A stretch of DNA of 56,085 nt from Stentor coeruleus (taxonomy: Eukaryota; Ciliophora; Heterotrichea; Heterotrichida; Stentoridae): positions 1-56,085 of the forward strand of contig MPUH01000413.1 of the NCBI GenBank assembly GCA_001970955.1, in the 5' to 3' direction. Shown piece by piece: positions 22,110 to 31,243 of the stretch; the first letter of the stretch is position 1; each line of letters begins with the position of its first letter. Under the pieces are notes generated by a model. That model was not told where the DNA came from. It made no database searches and saw nothing but the letters and a program-made list of their open reading frames with translations. The translations under genes and the position numbers were made by a program.

Positions 22110-22790
22110 TTAATAATCCATTATACAACTTTCGTCACTCTGCCAGTCAGTCAAAATTGGTATTTCGTCAAGTTCTAATATCTGAAGTTCAATTGAATGA
22201 TCTTCGTTACTTACTGAATTTAGCTCTATTTCTTTTTCTTCATTTAAGGGATATTGGAAATTTATTTCATGAATTAACTTTAATGTCTTTACCGAGAGAT
22301 ATGCATCACTGAAACTGCTTCTTAAGCACGACTTACTTTTTGTTAGGATTTCATATATTTCTGGAATTTTAGCTAGCTTGAATATTGGCCCTCTAATCTG
22401 ATGCTCCAAACTTTTTCCAAAATTAAATCTTCTTAAATTCCGCCTGAGTGTTGAATGATAAAAGTTCTTGATAGAATTCTTACTCTTACAAGGAATAAAC
22501 TTCGATATTATTGACCACCTATTCCCATACACACTATGGTACTGAAAAAGTAATTTGATCTCTTTTTCAGTCCATGTAGGACTCAACTTTTTAGTTGCAA
22601 GGTGGTTGATGTATCTCTCCCTACATTGTTTACCTGATCTTTCTTTCTTTATTTCCTTCGTTAATTCCCTAGCAATTTTTTTCCAGTTTTTGGCTTTGTA
22701 CTTACTAGTAAGCCTTTTTAGCACAGCATCTTCCTATATAGTAATTACTTTAGCTTTCCAAACTTTTATGTACTTGAGCTCTCTCTGCAT
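22110..22790 (-). CDS. Two-repeat Myb/SANT DNA-binding protein (one 15-nt intron)
   Basis: Exons 22790-22749 and 22733-22110 give 221 residues. The start is ATG at 22790 (MQRELKYIKVW). Removing the intron joins VWKAK to EDAVLKRL and so completes the first Myb repeat, with WKAKED at the start and AKNWKKIAREL plus SGKQCRERYINHL at its end. The second repeat is WTEKEIKLLFQYHSVYGNRW followed by a less canonical third helix (SKNSIKNFYHSTLRRNLRRF). The remaining 110 residues are acidic and lack a recognised domain. R2R3-type Myb proteins bind DNA in the nucleus; this one is probably a transcription factor. An upstream frame (KWTEYRQW) is open for about 30 codons before the chosen ATG, so a longer N-terminus with another exon cannot be excluded. 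Confidence 0.85.
22734..22748 (-). other. 15-nt intron
   Basis: Sense-strand sequence GTAATTACTATATAG with T9-A10. Its removal reconstitutes the W...ED start of the first Myb repeat. Confidence 0.9.
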
Positions 22791-25099
22791 ATTTTCTACT
22801 ATATGCCATTGCCTATATTCAGTCCACTTGTTCAGATTGAATAGTATGCATATTAATGAGAATAATTCAAAGTCTTACTCTTAGATTTTTGTCATCAGTT
22901 TTTGAAATTTTTAATGATTTTGTCTTTTGTATATCTGAATTTGTCACGAAATTTTTCATTCTATGCTTACGCATAATGAAAATATACTTAATATTCTAGG
23001 CTAAGGCAAATATATAATTATTTTGATATTTGATTTTAAGGTAGAAGCCCCCCAAAAATATTAAAGTGAAAATTGTAAGGGTTCAGATCAAATTTCCCAT
23101 ATAAAGCTTTTAAATAATAAAACTGACATAAATTCTTTAGTATATTTTAATTATAATTATCAATAAAAGTTATATTTTTAAATATGCACATATATCAGTT
23201 ATAAATAATCAGCTAATCTAAAGACAAATTCATATTTACTACTATAAAAAATGATAATAATTATGCTTTATCAATAAAAGTTGATTTTTTTATCATAATC
23301 TCCATGCCATAAATGATTTCTATTAAATAAGCATGAGCTTCACCCACACACATCTTCTTATAAATTAATATTTAATAATCTTATAACAAAATCTTATATT
23401 CAAATTCTTATTTACAAAAATTTGTGTGTTTTCAATTAGATCTTTATATTTATACAAGATTAAAATTATCAATCAATTAAAGGAAAAATTTAAAATTTAA
23501 GCTTTTAACATATGATTATACTTAAAAAAACGAATACCTAGCTTAGACTATTAGTTGATAGTAAATAAGACTATTCGTAAAAAAAATTCTAAAACGGCCA
23601 TATTTGGATAAAGAAATATCATTATTTACAGTTATAAAAAAATTATGCTATTTTTATTGTTTGATATAGATATTATATATAACTTCTACTTAGAAATATT
23701 TTATTATATAAGAAATTACGTGTTTTATTATATTCTTTTGGAATATTTTTCATTTAAATGATTTAGTAGATGCTTTTTAGCTTTTGTTTAGCTTTAATAC
23801 GATTTTTATTCATATTTGATGTGCGATAATATAAAAATTTATAATAAGAACTTATTATGAGAAGATGATAAGGATTTTTTTTTCTTTAAAGGAACTTTTT
23901 GAGTGTTTTAATGTAATGATTGTGATTATAATTATTTTATGTTTATCTTTTAGATAATCTTTTATTTAAATTCAATAAACAATTTTAGGATTTTCAAATA
24001 CATTTCAAAAACGAGTCAGGATAATCAAATACTTTTAAGCATCATTGCTAAACAAATAACAAAATATCATTTACGATGAAGTTGCTTAATAAAATTTTGG
24101 TAAAATTTAAATACTATGGTTATCATCTTTAAGATACAATCTAGTTAATACACAAGTTAAAATTTTTATTGCCAAGACTATATCATATAGTTCTTTGTAG
24201 TTTTCCTAAAAAATAAAAATTTGCGAAATTTGATTTTGTGATAAAAAAGCTCATTTCCAATTATAAACTCAACATGAATTTATTTTTTTATAGGATAATC
24301 TCCTAGGATTTTCAATACATAATGGGACAGAGAAAAAATACAATTTTTATATGCAAAAGTTATAAAAATATGAAAAAATATACACTTTAAGCTGAAAATT
24401 CATAAAAAAGCTCAAACCTTTCTTTAAAAATCAAAAAAATCAGAAGAATAATATAAAAAAGTAACATAAAATTATACTAATAAAATATTCTATGATATTA
24501 TTACAAAAAATCAATCAGTTATTAATAGATTAACTATATTATCACATAGGACTCTGAATCCTATAACCCGAGTTCAAATCTCGGTAGAACCTTTTTTTAA
24601 TTATATTTTATTATGTTTTTTTTTATGCATAGGAAGATCAAGATAAGTTATTTGATTATTTTTAGTTAGGAAAAAATTATAAGGGAAAGTTTGTTTTTTT
24701 GGACTAATTAGAGATGATAATTTTTATTATGTTAAAAGTTTTATTTTTATGGGAATATTAAGAATGTGTTGTTAGAGAGAATTAGGATTTGGAAAAAAGA
24801 GATTGTATATAAAATATTCTTACAACTAAATATAAAAATACTGCTTTTATCTTATAAGCTACTATAAAAATACTATTTTTATCTTATAAAAACTATAAAA
24901 ACAAAAAAACATAATTTTTAAAGCTCCAAAACAATACTTTCTATAATCAAAATCCTATAAAATCTTCATCATCAAGTAAACCACTTGCATCTCATCCACA
25001 AAAATCATAATCACATCTTCATTCAGCCTCCACAAAAAAATATTATCTCTTCAATAAAATTCCTAAAATCTCATTCAAAAATGCTATAAAATCCTATAA
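22791..25099. other. Long AT-rich intergenic region, 2.3 kb
   Basis: Very AT-rich. The only recognisable element is the degraded tRNA-Gln at about 24486-24592. The final 200 nt before 25100 are C-rich and G-poor on the plus strand, as in front of other genes. No supportable protein-coding frame. Confidence 0.6.
24486..24592 (+). pseudogene. tRNA-Gln(CTG) remnant with intact 3' half
   Basis: The 3' half is excellent: an anticodon stem of five pairs (24547-24551 with 24559-24563), loop CTCTGAA giving anticodon CTG, a T arm of five pairs closing a TTCAAAT loop (24568-24584), a 3' acceptor strand TAGAACC (24585-24591), and then a T run. The D arm is not recognisable. A 5'-acceptor-like TATTCTA at 24486-24492 can pair at five of seven positions with the 3' strand, but it lies about 35 nt too far upstream. 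Read as a tRNA gene broken by an insertion or decayed in the D arm. Confidence 0.6.
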
Positions 25100-25888
25100 A
25101 TGCGAATCCATTCTCAACAAGCACATCCACCCCATCAGTATCTTCTGCCAAAAGCCCCTCACACAGCTTTAATCTTCCAAAAACCCAGAATCCTTCACTC
25201 AAAAAACGAAAACTTTTGTATTCAAAACTCATCTTTTCCCCACCCGCCTATTTTTGACCTAATAAAACTTTCCCCAGGAGTAACCTTAACAGAAGGTGAT
25301 AAAATAAAACATTCTGCCCAATCAAACGATAACTCATTAATGACAAGAAAACAATATATACAAAAATATCATACTAAAGAAAACGAAAACCTTACATCGA
25401 AAACTATTATAAAAAAACATTCAAATAAAGATTTAAAAACTCAAGAATTTGATGAAAAAGATAATATTTTCGATAGCATTCCGGACTATGAAGATTTTAT
25501 AATAAAACCTCAAGAAAATACAAATTTGCGGATATTAAAAGAAAGACCTTGTTTATATGGGAAAGTAATTAGATATGATAAGGATTTTGAAAATAATGAG
25601 ATGTTGGGGGTTTATGAAAAATTTAATGCAGAAATTGTTATGGATAAAAACTGGGGTTTGAATCCTCCGATTAAAGGACCGATAATTGTGAAGAGAATAC
25701 CTAAAAGGGTTATAAGAAAAGATATAAGAGATATGAGTAGGGATAAAGGAAGTCATTTTAAGGAAAGATGCTTTTTTAGAGAGGATGATGATATGATGGA
25801 TTGGGGAAATAAGACTAAAAAACCTAGAGAAAGGAGGAATGTAGAAAAAATTAGGTTTAAAGCTTTGAGTTTGTCACAAGTTTTTTGA
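25100..25888 (+). CDS. Conserved-looking hypothetical protein, function unknown
   Basis: A 262-residue basic protein. The first 60 residues are rich in His, Pro and Gln and probably disordered. A compact motif follows at about residues 57-90 (LSPGVTLTEGDKIK, then MTRKQYIQKY). The middle has an acidic patch (FDSIPDYEDF), and the C-terminal part is Arg/Lys-rich. No enzyme motif, membrane span or signal peptide is visible. It ends with TGA. The C-rich coding-strand flank before 25100 supports it as a real gene. A Ser/Thr-Arg-x-x-Tyr motif resembling MTRKQYIQKY also occurs near the N-terminus of the coiled-coil protein at 31244-34015 (TSRESYLAKY); this may be chance. Confidence 0.65.
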   Translation: MRIHSQQAHPPHQYLLPKAPHTALIFQKPRILHSKNENFCIQNSSFPHPPIFDLIKLSPGVTLTEGDKIKHSAQSNDNSLMTRKQYIQKYHTKENENLTSKTIIKKHSNKDLKTQEFDEKDNIFDSIPDYEDFIIKPQENTNLRILKERPCLYGKVIRYDKDFENNEMLGVYEKFNAEIVMDKNWGLNPPIKGPIIVKRIPKRVIRKDIRDMSRDKGSHFKERCFFREDDDMMDWGNKTKKPRERRNVEKIRFKALSLSQVF

Positions 25889-26697
25889 TGTAATTTTTAG
25901 TTATGAAATGCTTGTAAATGGGATTTTTTTTCTTAGGATTGTTAGATCTTACAGGAATAAACTGAAACTGAATCTATTTCTTAGTTTTTTAAAGAAAATA
26001 TAAACTTGTTTATGTAAAAAATTCCAAGTTCAAATGATAAAATTTCAAACAAGAAATTTGTCTGGTAAAAATCTTCAATATTTTGATCGAACTAACTTAA
26101 ATGTATATTTTCCTTTTCACAAACACTAAACATGTATTTTTTTTTTGAACTTAATCATTATTTTAATCTTTAAGTTGTTTATATAATAATTATACTCACT
26201 ATATATTCTAAGTAGCCAATGTATAATTTATTTCCTTCATATAGAGCTTAATGAAAATATAACATAAATGGAGCAAGTCTTAAACTAAAAATATTAATAC
26301 ATAAAAGGCTGTATCAAAATTAAAACACATAATCATCAATCTAAAATTTTAAACATTTTTACAGAAAATGACCAACTTGTCCATAAAATTGATTTTTTCC
26401 CGAATAATTCATTATGTTTAGCCATATTCTGCATCTTAAATCTCTCTAAAAACTTGTATATATTCTAAATCCTACTACTCTCCAATATGTTTAGCCATAT
26501 TCTGCATCTTAAATCTCTCTAAAAACTTGTATATATTCTAAATCCTACTACTCTCCAATATTTCAAAAAGTATTATATAATTTCCTGTTCCCTCAAATTT
26601 CGCTTATTATATAAAATTTAGCTTAATATATAAATAATTGATATTCATAAATCATACCGATTACATTCAGATTAACTAAAAACTTTGATTAGTCTAG
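25889..26697. other. Intergenic, about 0.8 kb, with an exact 73-nt tandem duplication
   Basis: AT-rich spacer between two convergent genes. It holds the 2 x 73 nt duplication at 26413-26558 and nothing else recognisable. Confidence 0.55.
26413..26558. repeat. Exact tandem duplication, 2 x 73 nt
   Basis: Bases 26413-26485 and 26486-26558 are identical. The repeat lies downstream of the globin stop codon. Exact identity in a neutral spacer suggests either a very recent event or an assembly overlap joined without an N. Confidence 0.9.
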
Positions 26698-27054
26698 TTA
26701 AGTTTTTACGATGTCATCTTTAAATGACTGAATTACTCCAATGATTTCATCAATATCTGCTTGAGTCACATGCTTTTCATTCAGGGTAGCTATGAGATTT
26801 TCACCAAATTTATTGAAATGTCTGCCGAAAATTGGCATATTTTTGTGAGTTCTTTTTACTGAAACTGGGAAATGTTCTCCCTCTGGCCTAAGAGCTGCAG
26901 CTAAAAGCCCACGATTCATAGTTTTAGCTCTTTCAATGTCTTTGTCTACAAAGAAACTTTGGAGTTCTGGGTCAGCAAGATTTTTATCATAAAAGATATT
27001 GAGAACATCCTCCCAGAACGGTTGGCCACCATATCTATCATAGACCGAATCCAT
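26698..27054 (-). CDS. Truncated haemoglobin (group I type)
   Basis: A 118-residue product, the usual length of group I truncated globins (about 115-120). It shows the family landmarks: the N-terminal DRYGG turn, Phe21-Tyr22 at the B9-B10 position (IFYDKNLADPEL) where the tyrosine contacts bound ligand, and the proximal haem histidine His70 in KRTHKNM. No targeting sequence is visible, so it is probably cytosolic. Ciliate truncated globins bind O2 and have been linked to NO and O2 handling; which applies here cannot be told from sequence. It is a single exon with no anomaly. Both neighbouring genes are unrelated. Confidence 0.92.
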   Translation of the reverse strand: MDSVYDRYGGQPFWEDVLNIFYDKNLADPELQSFFVDKDIERAKTMNRGLLAAALRPEGEHFPVSVKRTHKNMPIFGRHFNKFGENLIATLNEKHVTQADIDEIIGVIQSFKDDIVKT

Positions 27055-28210
27055 TTATATTAGATTACATATCATATTGAATAAAATTATAATGGATTAT
27101 GACTGGGTTTCTTGAGTGTATTAAAAACATTTTAATGCTGAAGCTTGGTTTTTATGTTTGAAGATTATAAGAATTAGAATTTGGCTGTAGTAAGATTTTA
27201 TGTCATTTTTAATGTATTGGAAATAATGTTGGTTGTGTGGTTGTTTGAATAAAAAATGCATAAATTTTGGATTATGGATTTTGCAGATATTGAAGAGTAT
27301 GGATTTTACTATGGTTTTAAGTGAAAAAGTGATAGTTATGATGAAAAATATGCTGATTTTATATGGTTAATTGCCAATACTTTAGGTTAAAAATTATGAA
27401 AGCAGGTTAAGATGAATAGGAAAGATTATTTGGTATATCAATAAAGGATAATATGATAAATATTTATATTATAGTGTGTATTTTATTGATAAAATAATAA
27501 TAGAAAGAGAGAATGATTAAGTTAACATCCTTAAGGGATATAAATAGTAGATTTTATGATAGCTATTATGATAAAAAACCTAATTGTTTTTATGCAATTT
27601 ATTCTCATATTAATATAGTGCCTTGCATTTGTATTTCTTACATAATGCTGATTTTCTTCAAAAAAAAATTACCTTCTATTGCATTATATCACACTAACTA
27701 TATTTCACAAAATTACACACATATTTTTATTATTTGTATGTAACTGCAAAGTTTTAGCATAACTTGTGATAAATCCTTTTGTGCTTTACTTTTGTACAAA
27801 AATTTATATACTTTTTCCATACATCAGTATCATGTTTATAAGTTTGTATAAATTTTTTGAAAAGACTGAGAATACTTTTATCACTAACTTGAGTTTTTAA
27901 GGTTAAGTTGATCNTTGAGTTTTTAAGGTTAAGTTGATCTTTTTTATTTTGTCTAAGTCCTTCAATTTAATATTGAATTGCAGCATAAAAATTTTTTTTT
28001 TTGAAGGCTGTTTCTTATGAGTTTGTTACTTGAGATTTCTTCTGTTTTTATGATATCTTCAACTCTATAAGGTTGAGAATATTTCTCAAGTTTAGAAGTC
28101 TTGAATGATTTAAAGCATTTTAAAGAAGTTTATATTAAAATTTTAGGTTTATAGGATTAGGGATATGCAGATGATTAGTATTTATGAAGATTTGATGATG
28201 TTTAGTATAA
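27055..28210. other. Intergenic, 1.15 kb, with an assembly scar
   Basis: AT-rich. The first 250 nt carry the G-over-C skew expected upstream of the minus-strand globin. A 25-nt duplication flanks N at 27914 (27889-27913 and 27915-27939). A 76-codon plus frame at 27513-27743 looks accidental. Confidence 0.55.
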
Positions 28211-28283
28211 GCCCGTCTAGCTCAGATGGTAGAGCGCAAGGCTTTTAACCTTGTGGTCGTGGGTTCGAGCCCCACGGTGGGCG
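28211..28283 (+). tRNA. tRNA-Lys (anticodon TTT)
   Basis: A complete cloverleaf. The acceptor strands are 28211-28217 and 28276-28282, with two G-T pairs. There is a D arm, an anticodon stem CAAGG/CCTTG with loop CTTTTAA and anticodon TTT at 28244-28246, and a T arm GTGGG/CCCAC with a TTCGAGC loop. The discriminator base is G at 28283. The internal A box (TAGCTCAGATGG) and B box (GGTTCGAGCC) are intact, and a T run starting at 28284 can act as the RNA polymerase III terminator. No intron and no encoded CCA. Confidence 0.97.
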
Positions 28284-28756
28284 TTTTTATATATTTTATA
28301 GCTTAGTTTATTATTTGAGCTTTGCTAGGATTTCAGATGATTTTCAATTTCTATTAAGATATCTTTTGGAAATTTGCGTCTATGAGTTTAATATGATTAT
28401 CATGATTAGATTAGAAAATCTATGAATTGGATTTTGTGCATAAAATTTTCTGTTTATGAAATTTGTTTATGTGTTTCTGTAAATTTTTCATTTGATTTCA
28501 AGATGAGTGATTCTTTTGAAGATAAAAAAATTGTAGATTAAGCTTATGACTTGTAATTTTGGTGTTATAGAGAGGAAATAAAGATTATTTTTTAGGATGT
28601 GTTTAATAAGTGTTATTGTAGAGAGAATGATTACAATTGAAAATTTTCGACTTTAGGGATGAAGCTAATCTATTAATTAAACAGGTTGCTTAGGCTTTAA
28701 TCCATTTATAAGTCTTTAAGCTATTAATTATATGTGAGAATGAGCTTTATAGTAAC
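28284..28756. other. Intergenic, about 0.47 kb, nothing recognised
   Basis: AT-rich spacer between the tRNA-Lys terminator and the 3' end of the minus-strand propeller gene. No feature is supportable. Confidence 0.5.
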
Positions 28757-30388
28757 TTAGGCCGAAATAAAGATTAAAACCAAAAAGCTCAATGCCATGA
28801 AAGATGCAACATTTAAACAATATACACTTTCAATAGCTTGAATACTTGCAACAAGTACAGGCATTTTACTTACCATATCAATATAATATAAAGCTCCAAT
28901 CCCATGATCTGCAACATAAAGTCTATAATCAGCATAGCAAATTCCTCTGGGAGCAACAAAAAACCCTGTTGACAAAATTTCAGCTTGTTCAGTAAACATA
29001 TCAAACACCCATATTTCCGCAGTTTCTAACGAATAAAAAATTTTCCCATCTCCATAAGCTACTCCCCAAGCCTTTAAATTGTGCTCTCTTACAAGAATAA
29101 TATCCTCCTGATTCATACTTTCCACTTCACTAACAGCAAAATTCAGTGTCCCAGATCCAACATCAGAATTTGCAAAGGCAATATATTCATTATCAACAAA
29201 ATCAAACCTTGAAGGCTTATTAACCCTAACCAAAGATTTCCCACCTTTATATATCGATAACTGTTTATTTTTAAACCCAGCAAACAGATCAGGAAAACTA
29301 ATAAGATTGATTGAATTATAATGTGAGTCTAAAAAATACAAATTCCCATATGAATCAACTTTACAATCAGTAGGTCTTCCAGAATAAACTTCAACATATT
29401 TATCTTGAGCTATTTCAATTGTAGAATCAATATCAATAGCATATTGAAAAATAGACCCATGTTCATAATTTGCCCCATAATCAACAATATATAAATACAA
29501 ATGCACCGTGTCAATACATGTTGCAAGTGGAGCTTGAAACCCTTCAAGTAAAAGACAGGTTTTAGAAGGATCTTCTAAAGGCATAACCCAAACTTTTCCT
29601 GTTCTCTGTTCATCTGATATATAACTTGTTAATAATAAAAAATTCACATTGATTTCTAAAATTATAGGCTCAGTAGGTGAAGTTGGGACAATAGGTTCAT
29701 CAGTTTTTATATCTTGAAATGGTACATCTAAGGTTTCTGGATTTACTAAGATAGGAGCTGTACCATCAGCTTTGATGATTTCTTCTGCTGAGTCAGTTGT
29801 TGATATAATAGGGATTTCTTCAGAATATAAAGATAAAGCTTCAGTTAAAGTTTCAAAAGCTTGACTTGTTAATGATTCAGAGTCTGTGATTATTGGTTGT
29901 TCATAAGTTAACTGACCATCTGAGATTTTTATGATATTGTTAGATTCTTCAAGGATTTTTAGTGTTGATTCTAAAACACTGAATTCTTCTTGAGCGAAAG
30001 ATAGATCGACTTTAGTTTCTCCGATAACGACAATTTCTTCTGTTTCTAGAGCATCTAGTAAGTCTCCCCATTCAGTGATTTCTTTAGCGATATCAGCAGA
30101 GTTTAACATTATTTCCCCGTTTTCATCTATATATGAAACTCGGAGTTCTTCAATATCTGAAGCTTCTTGTTGAGCATTTTTTTGAACTTCTAACAGAGCA
30201 TTTGGGTCTTCTGTGAACAATGAATTTGATGGATCTTGAATTGAATTAGATTGGGTGACTTCATCAGCTGAGATTTGGGATAAATTTGTATGTTTCTCAA
30301 ATGAAACCATGCTTTCTTGGGAGTTTTGGGTTCTGAAACTTGATGTTTGGATTATAAAGGAAGAAATAATGAGTAGAATAATTTTCAT
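28757..30388 (-). CDS. Secreted or surface NHL/YWTD-like beta-propeller protein
   Basis: I start at the ATG at 30388 because it immediately precedes a signal peptide (MKIILLIISSFIIQTSSF); an ATG at 30469 would add 27 residues. That gives 543 residues. Residues about 20-245 are acidic, rich in Glu, Ser and Thr, and probably disordered. The C-terminal 290 residues read as propeller blades with LYIVDYGANYEHG, DCKVDSYGNLYFLDS and LYVADHGIGALYYID, like NHL or LDL-receptor YWTD blades. The last 18 residues are hydrophobic (VASFMALSFLVLIFISA), which would suit a membrane span or GPI-attachment signal. It is probably a surface protein with a binding propeller; the ligand is unknown. It is divergent from the small gene at 30527. 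Confidence 0.72.
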   Translation of the reverse strand: MKIILLIISSFIIQTSSFRTQNSQESMVSFEKHTNLSQISADEVTQSNSIQDPSNSLFTEDPNALLEVQKNAQQEASDIEELRVSYIDENGEIMLNSADIAKEITEWGDLLDALETEEIVVIGETKVDLSFAQEEFSVLESTLKILEESNNIIKISDGQLTYEQPIITDSESLTSQAFETLTEALSLYSEEIPIISTTDSAEEIIKADGTAPILVNPETLDVPFQDIKTDEPIVPTSPTEPIILEINVNFLLLTSYISDEQRTGKVWVMPLEDPSKTCLLLEGFQAPLATCIDTVHLYLYIVDYGANYEHGSIFQYAIDIDSTIEIAQDKYVEVYSGRPTDCKVDSYGNLYFLDSHYNSINLISFPDLFAGFKNKQLSIYKGGKSLVRVNKPSRFDFVDNEYIAFANSDVGSGTLNFAVSEVESMNQEDIILVREHNLKAWGVAYGDGKIFYSLETAEIWVFDMFTEQAEILSTGFFVAPRGICYADYRLYVADHGIGALYYIDMVSKMPVLVASIQAIESVYCLNVASFMALSFLVLIFISA

Positions 30389-30526
30389 TATTTCAAATAG
30401 AAACTTAATAATAAACACATGTTTTAAAAGTATATTATGATTATAATTGAGTTTTTCTAATCTTTTCATGTAGTTTATATATAGTAATTATATATTTTAT
30501 ACATAATTTTGTTATATAATTTTATT

Positions 30527-31036
30527 ATGTCCAAAATTGAATGTTCTATTGTAATAGAAGTTGGGCAATATACTAACGATTTTATTGAGGATTTAGAGTC
30601 TATGTCGATATCATTGGCTTCTTGTTCTCAAGAAGTTTTTATATTGACTAGAAGTGAAGATAAATTATATGAAATTCCAGCTTCAACTATAGAAATCATA
30701 CATCAAAATAACAAATAGTAAACTTTAAACAGTATTGTTAAACATAAAGGAAGATTGCAGAAGAGAGATGGGGCAATCCAAGCTCGAAGTATTTGCATAA
30801 GTATTGCAGTTGATCGGCCTGTAAGCTTTTTTTTAGCTTGTGGGTATGAAATTAATGAACAGAAGAAAAGAGATGTCACGCTTGGGACAAGTGATACTAT
30901 TTCGTTATGTTGGTATGAAGATCAAGGGTTATATGTTGAGGCTAGTATAGTGTGTCAACAGTCAGAAGTTGATGATGCTATTGAGAAACTTAAAGATTTA
31001 GATAAAGACATAAAGAAATTATTAGTTATTGATTAG
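30527..31036 (+). CDS. Small hypothetical protein (one 15-nt intron)
   Basis: Exons 30527-30717 and 30733-31036 give 164 residues, starting MSKIECSIVIEVG. Splicing removes a TAG-TAA pair and joins HQNNKY to IVKHKGRL. The N-terminal half has alternating hydrophobic residues suggesting beta strands. The centre has AVDRPVSFFLACGYEI and TLGTSDTISLCWYED. The C-terminus is an amphipathic Lys/Asp/Glu-rich helix. No signal peptide or membrane span. I do not recognise the family. Confidence 0.72.
30718..30732 (+). other. 15-nt intron
   Basis: Sequence GTAAACTTTAAACAG, with T9-A10. It contains the in-frame stop that would otherwise end the reading frame, and removing it restores a continuous 164-residue frame. 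Confidence 0.88.
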
Positions 31037-31194
31037 TAAATTGCTAGTAAATGCATTTAATAGAAAATATTGTATTATGAAAAGGTGTGAGATATGAACT
31101 TTAAATATAGTTATGATAAAATGATAAGCNTTAGTTATTGATTAGTAAATTGCTAGTAAATGCATTTAATAGAAAATATTGTATTATGAAAAGG
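31022..31194. other. 64-nt duplication around N at 31130 (assembly scar)
   Basis: Bases 31022-31085 recur at 31131-31194. The first copy has a 44-nt divergent tail before the N. It overlaps the last five codons of the small gene ending at 31036 but does not change its product. Confidence 0.88.
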
Positions 31195-31243
31195 TTCTTT
31201 TATATAAGTTGCAAATACGACAAAAACTAGTTATTTTTAAAAA

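Noticed and set aside
27513..27743. 76-codon plus-strand ORF
   Set aside because: No recognisable domain, very AT-rich, lies in a spacer, and no upstream composition signal.
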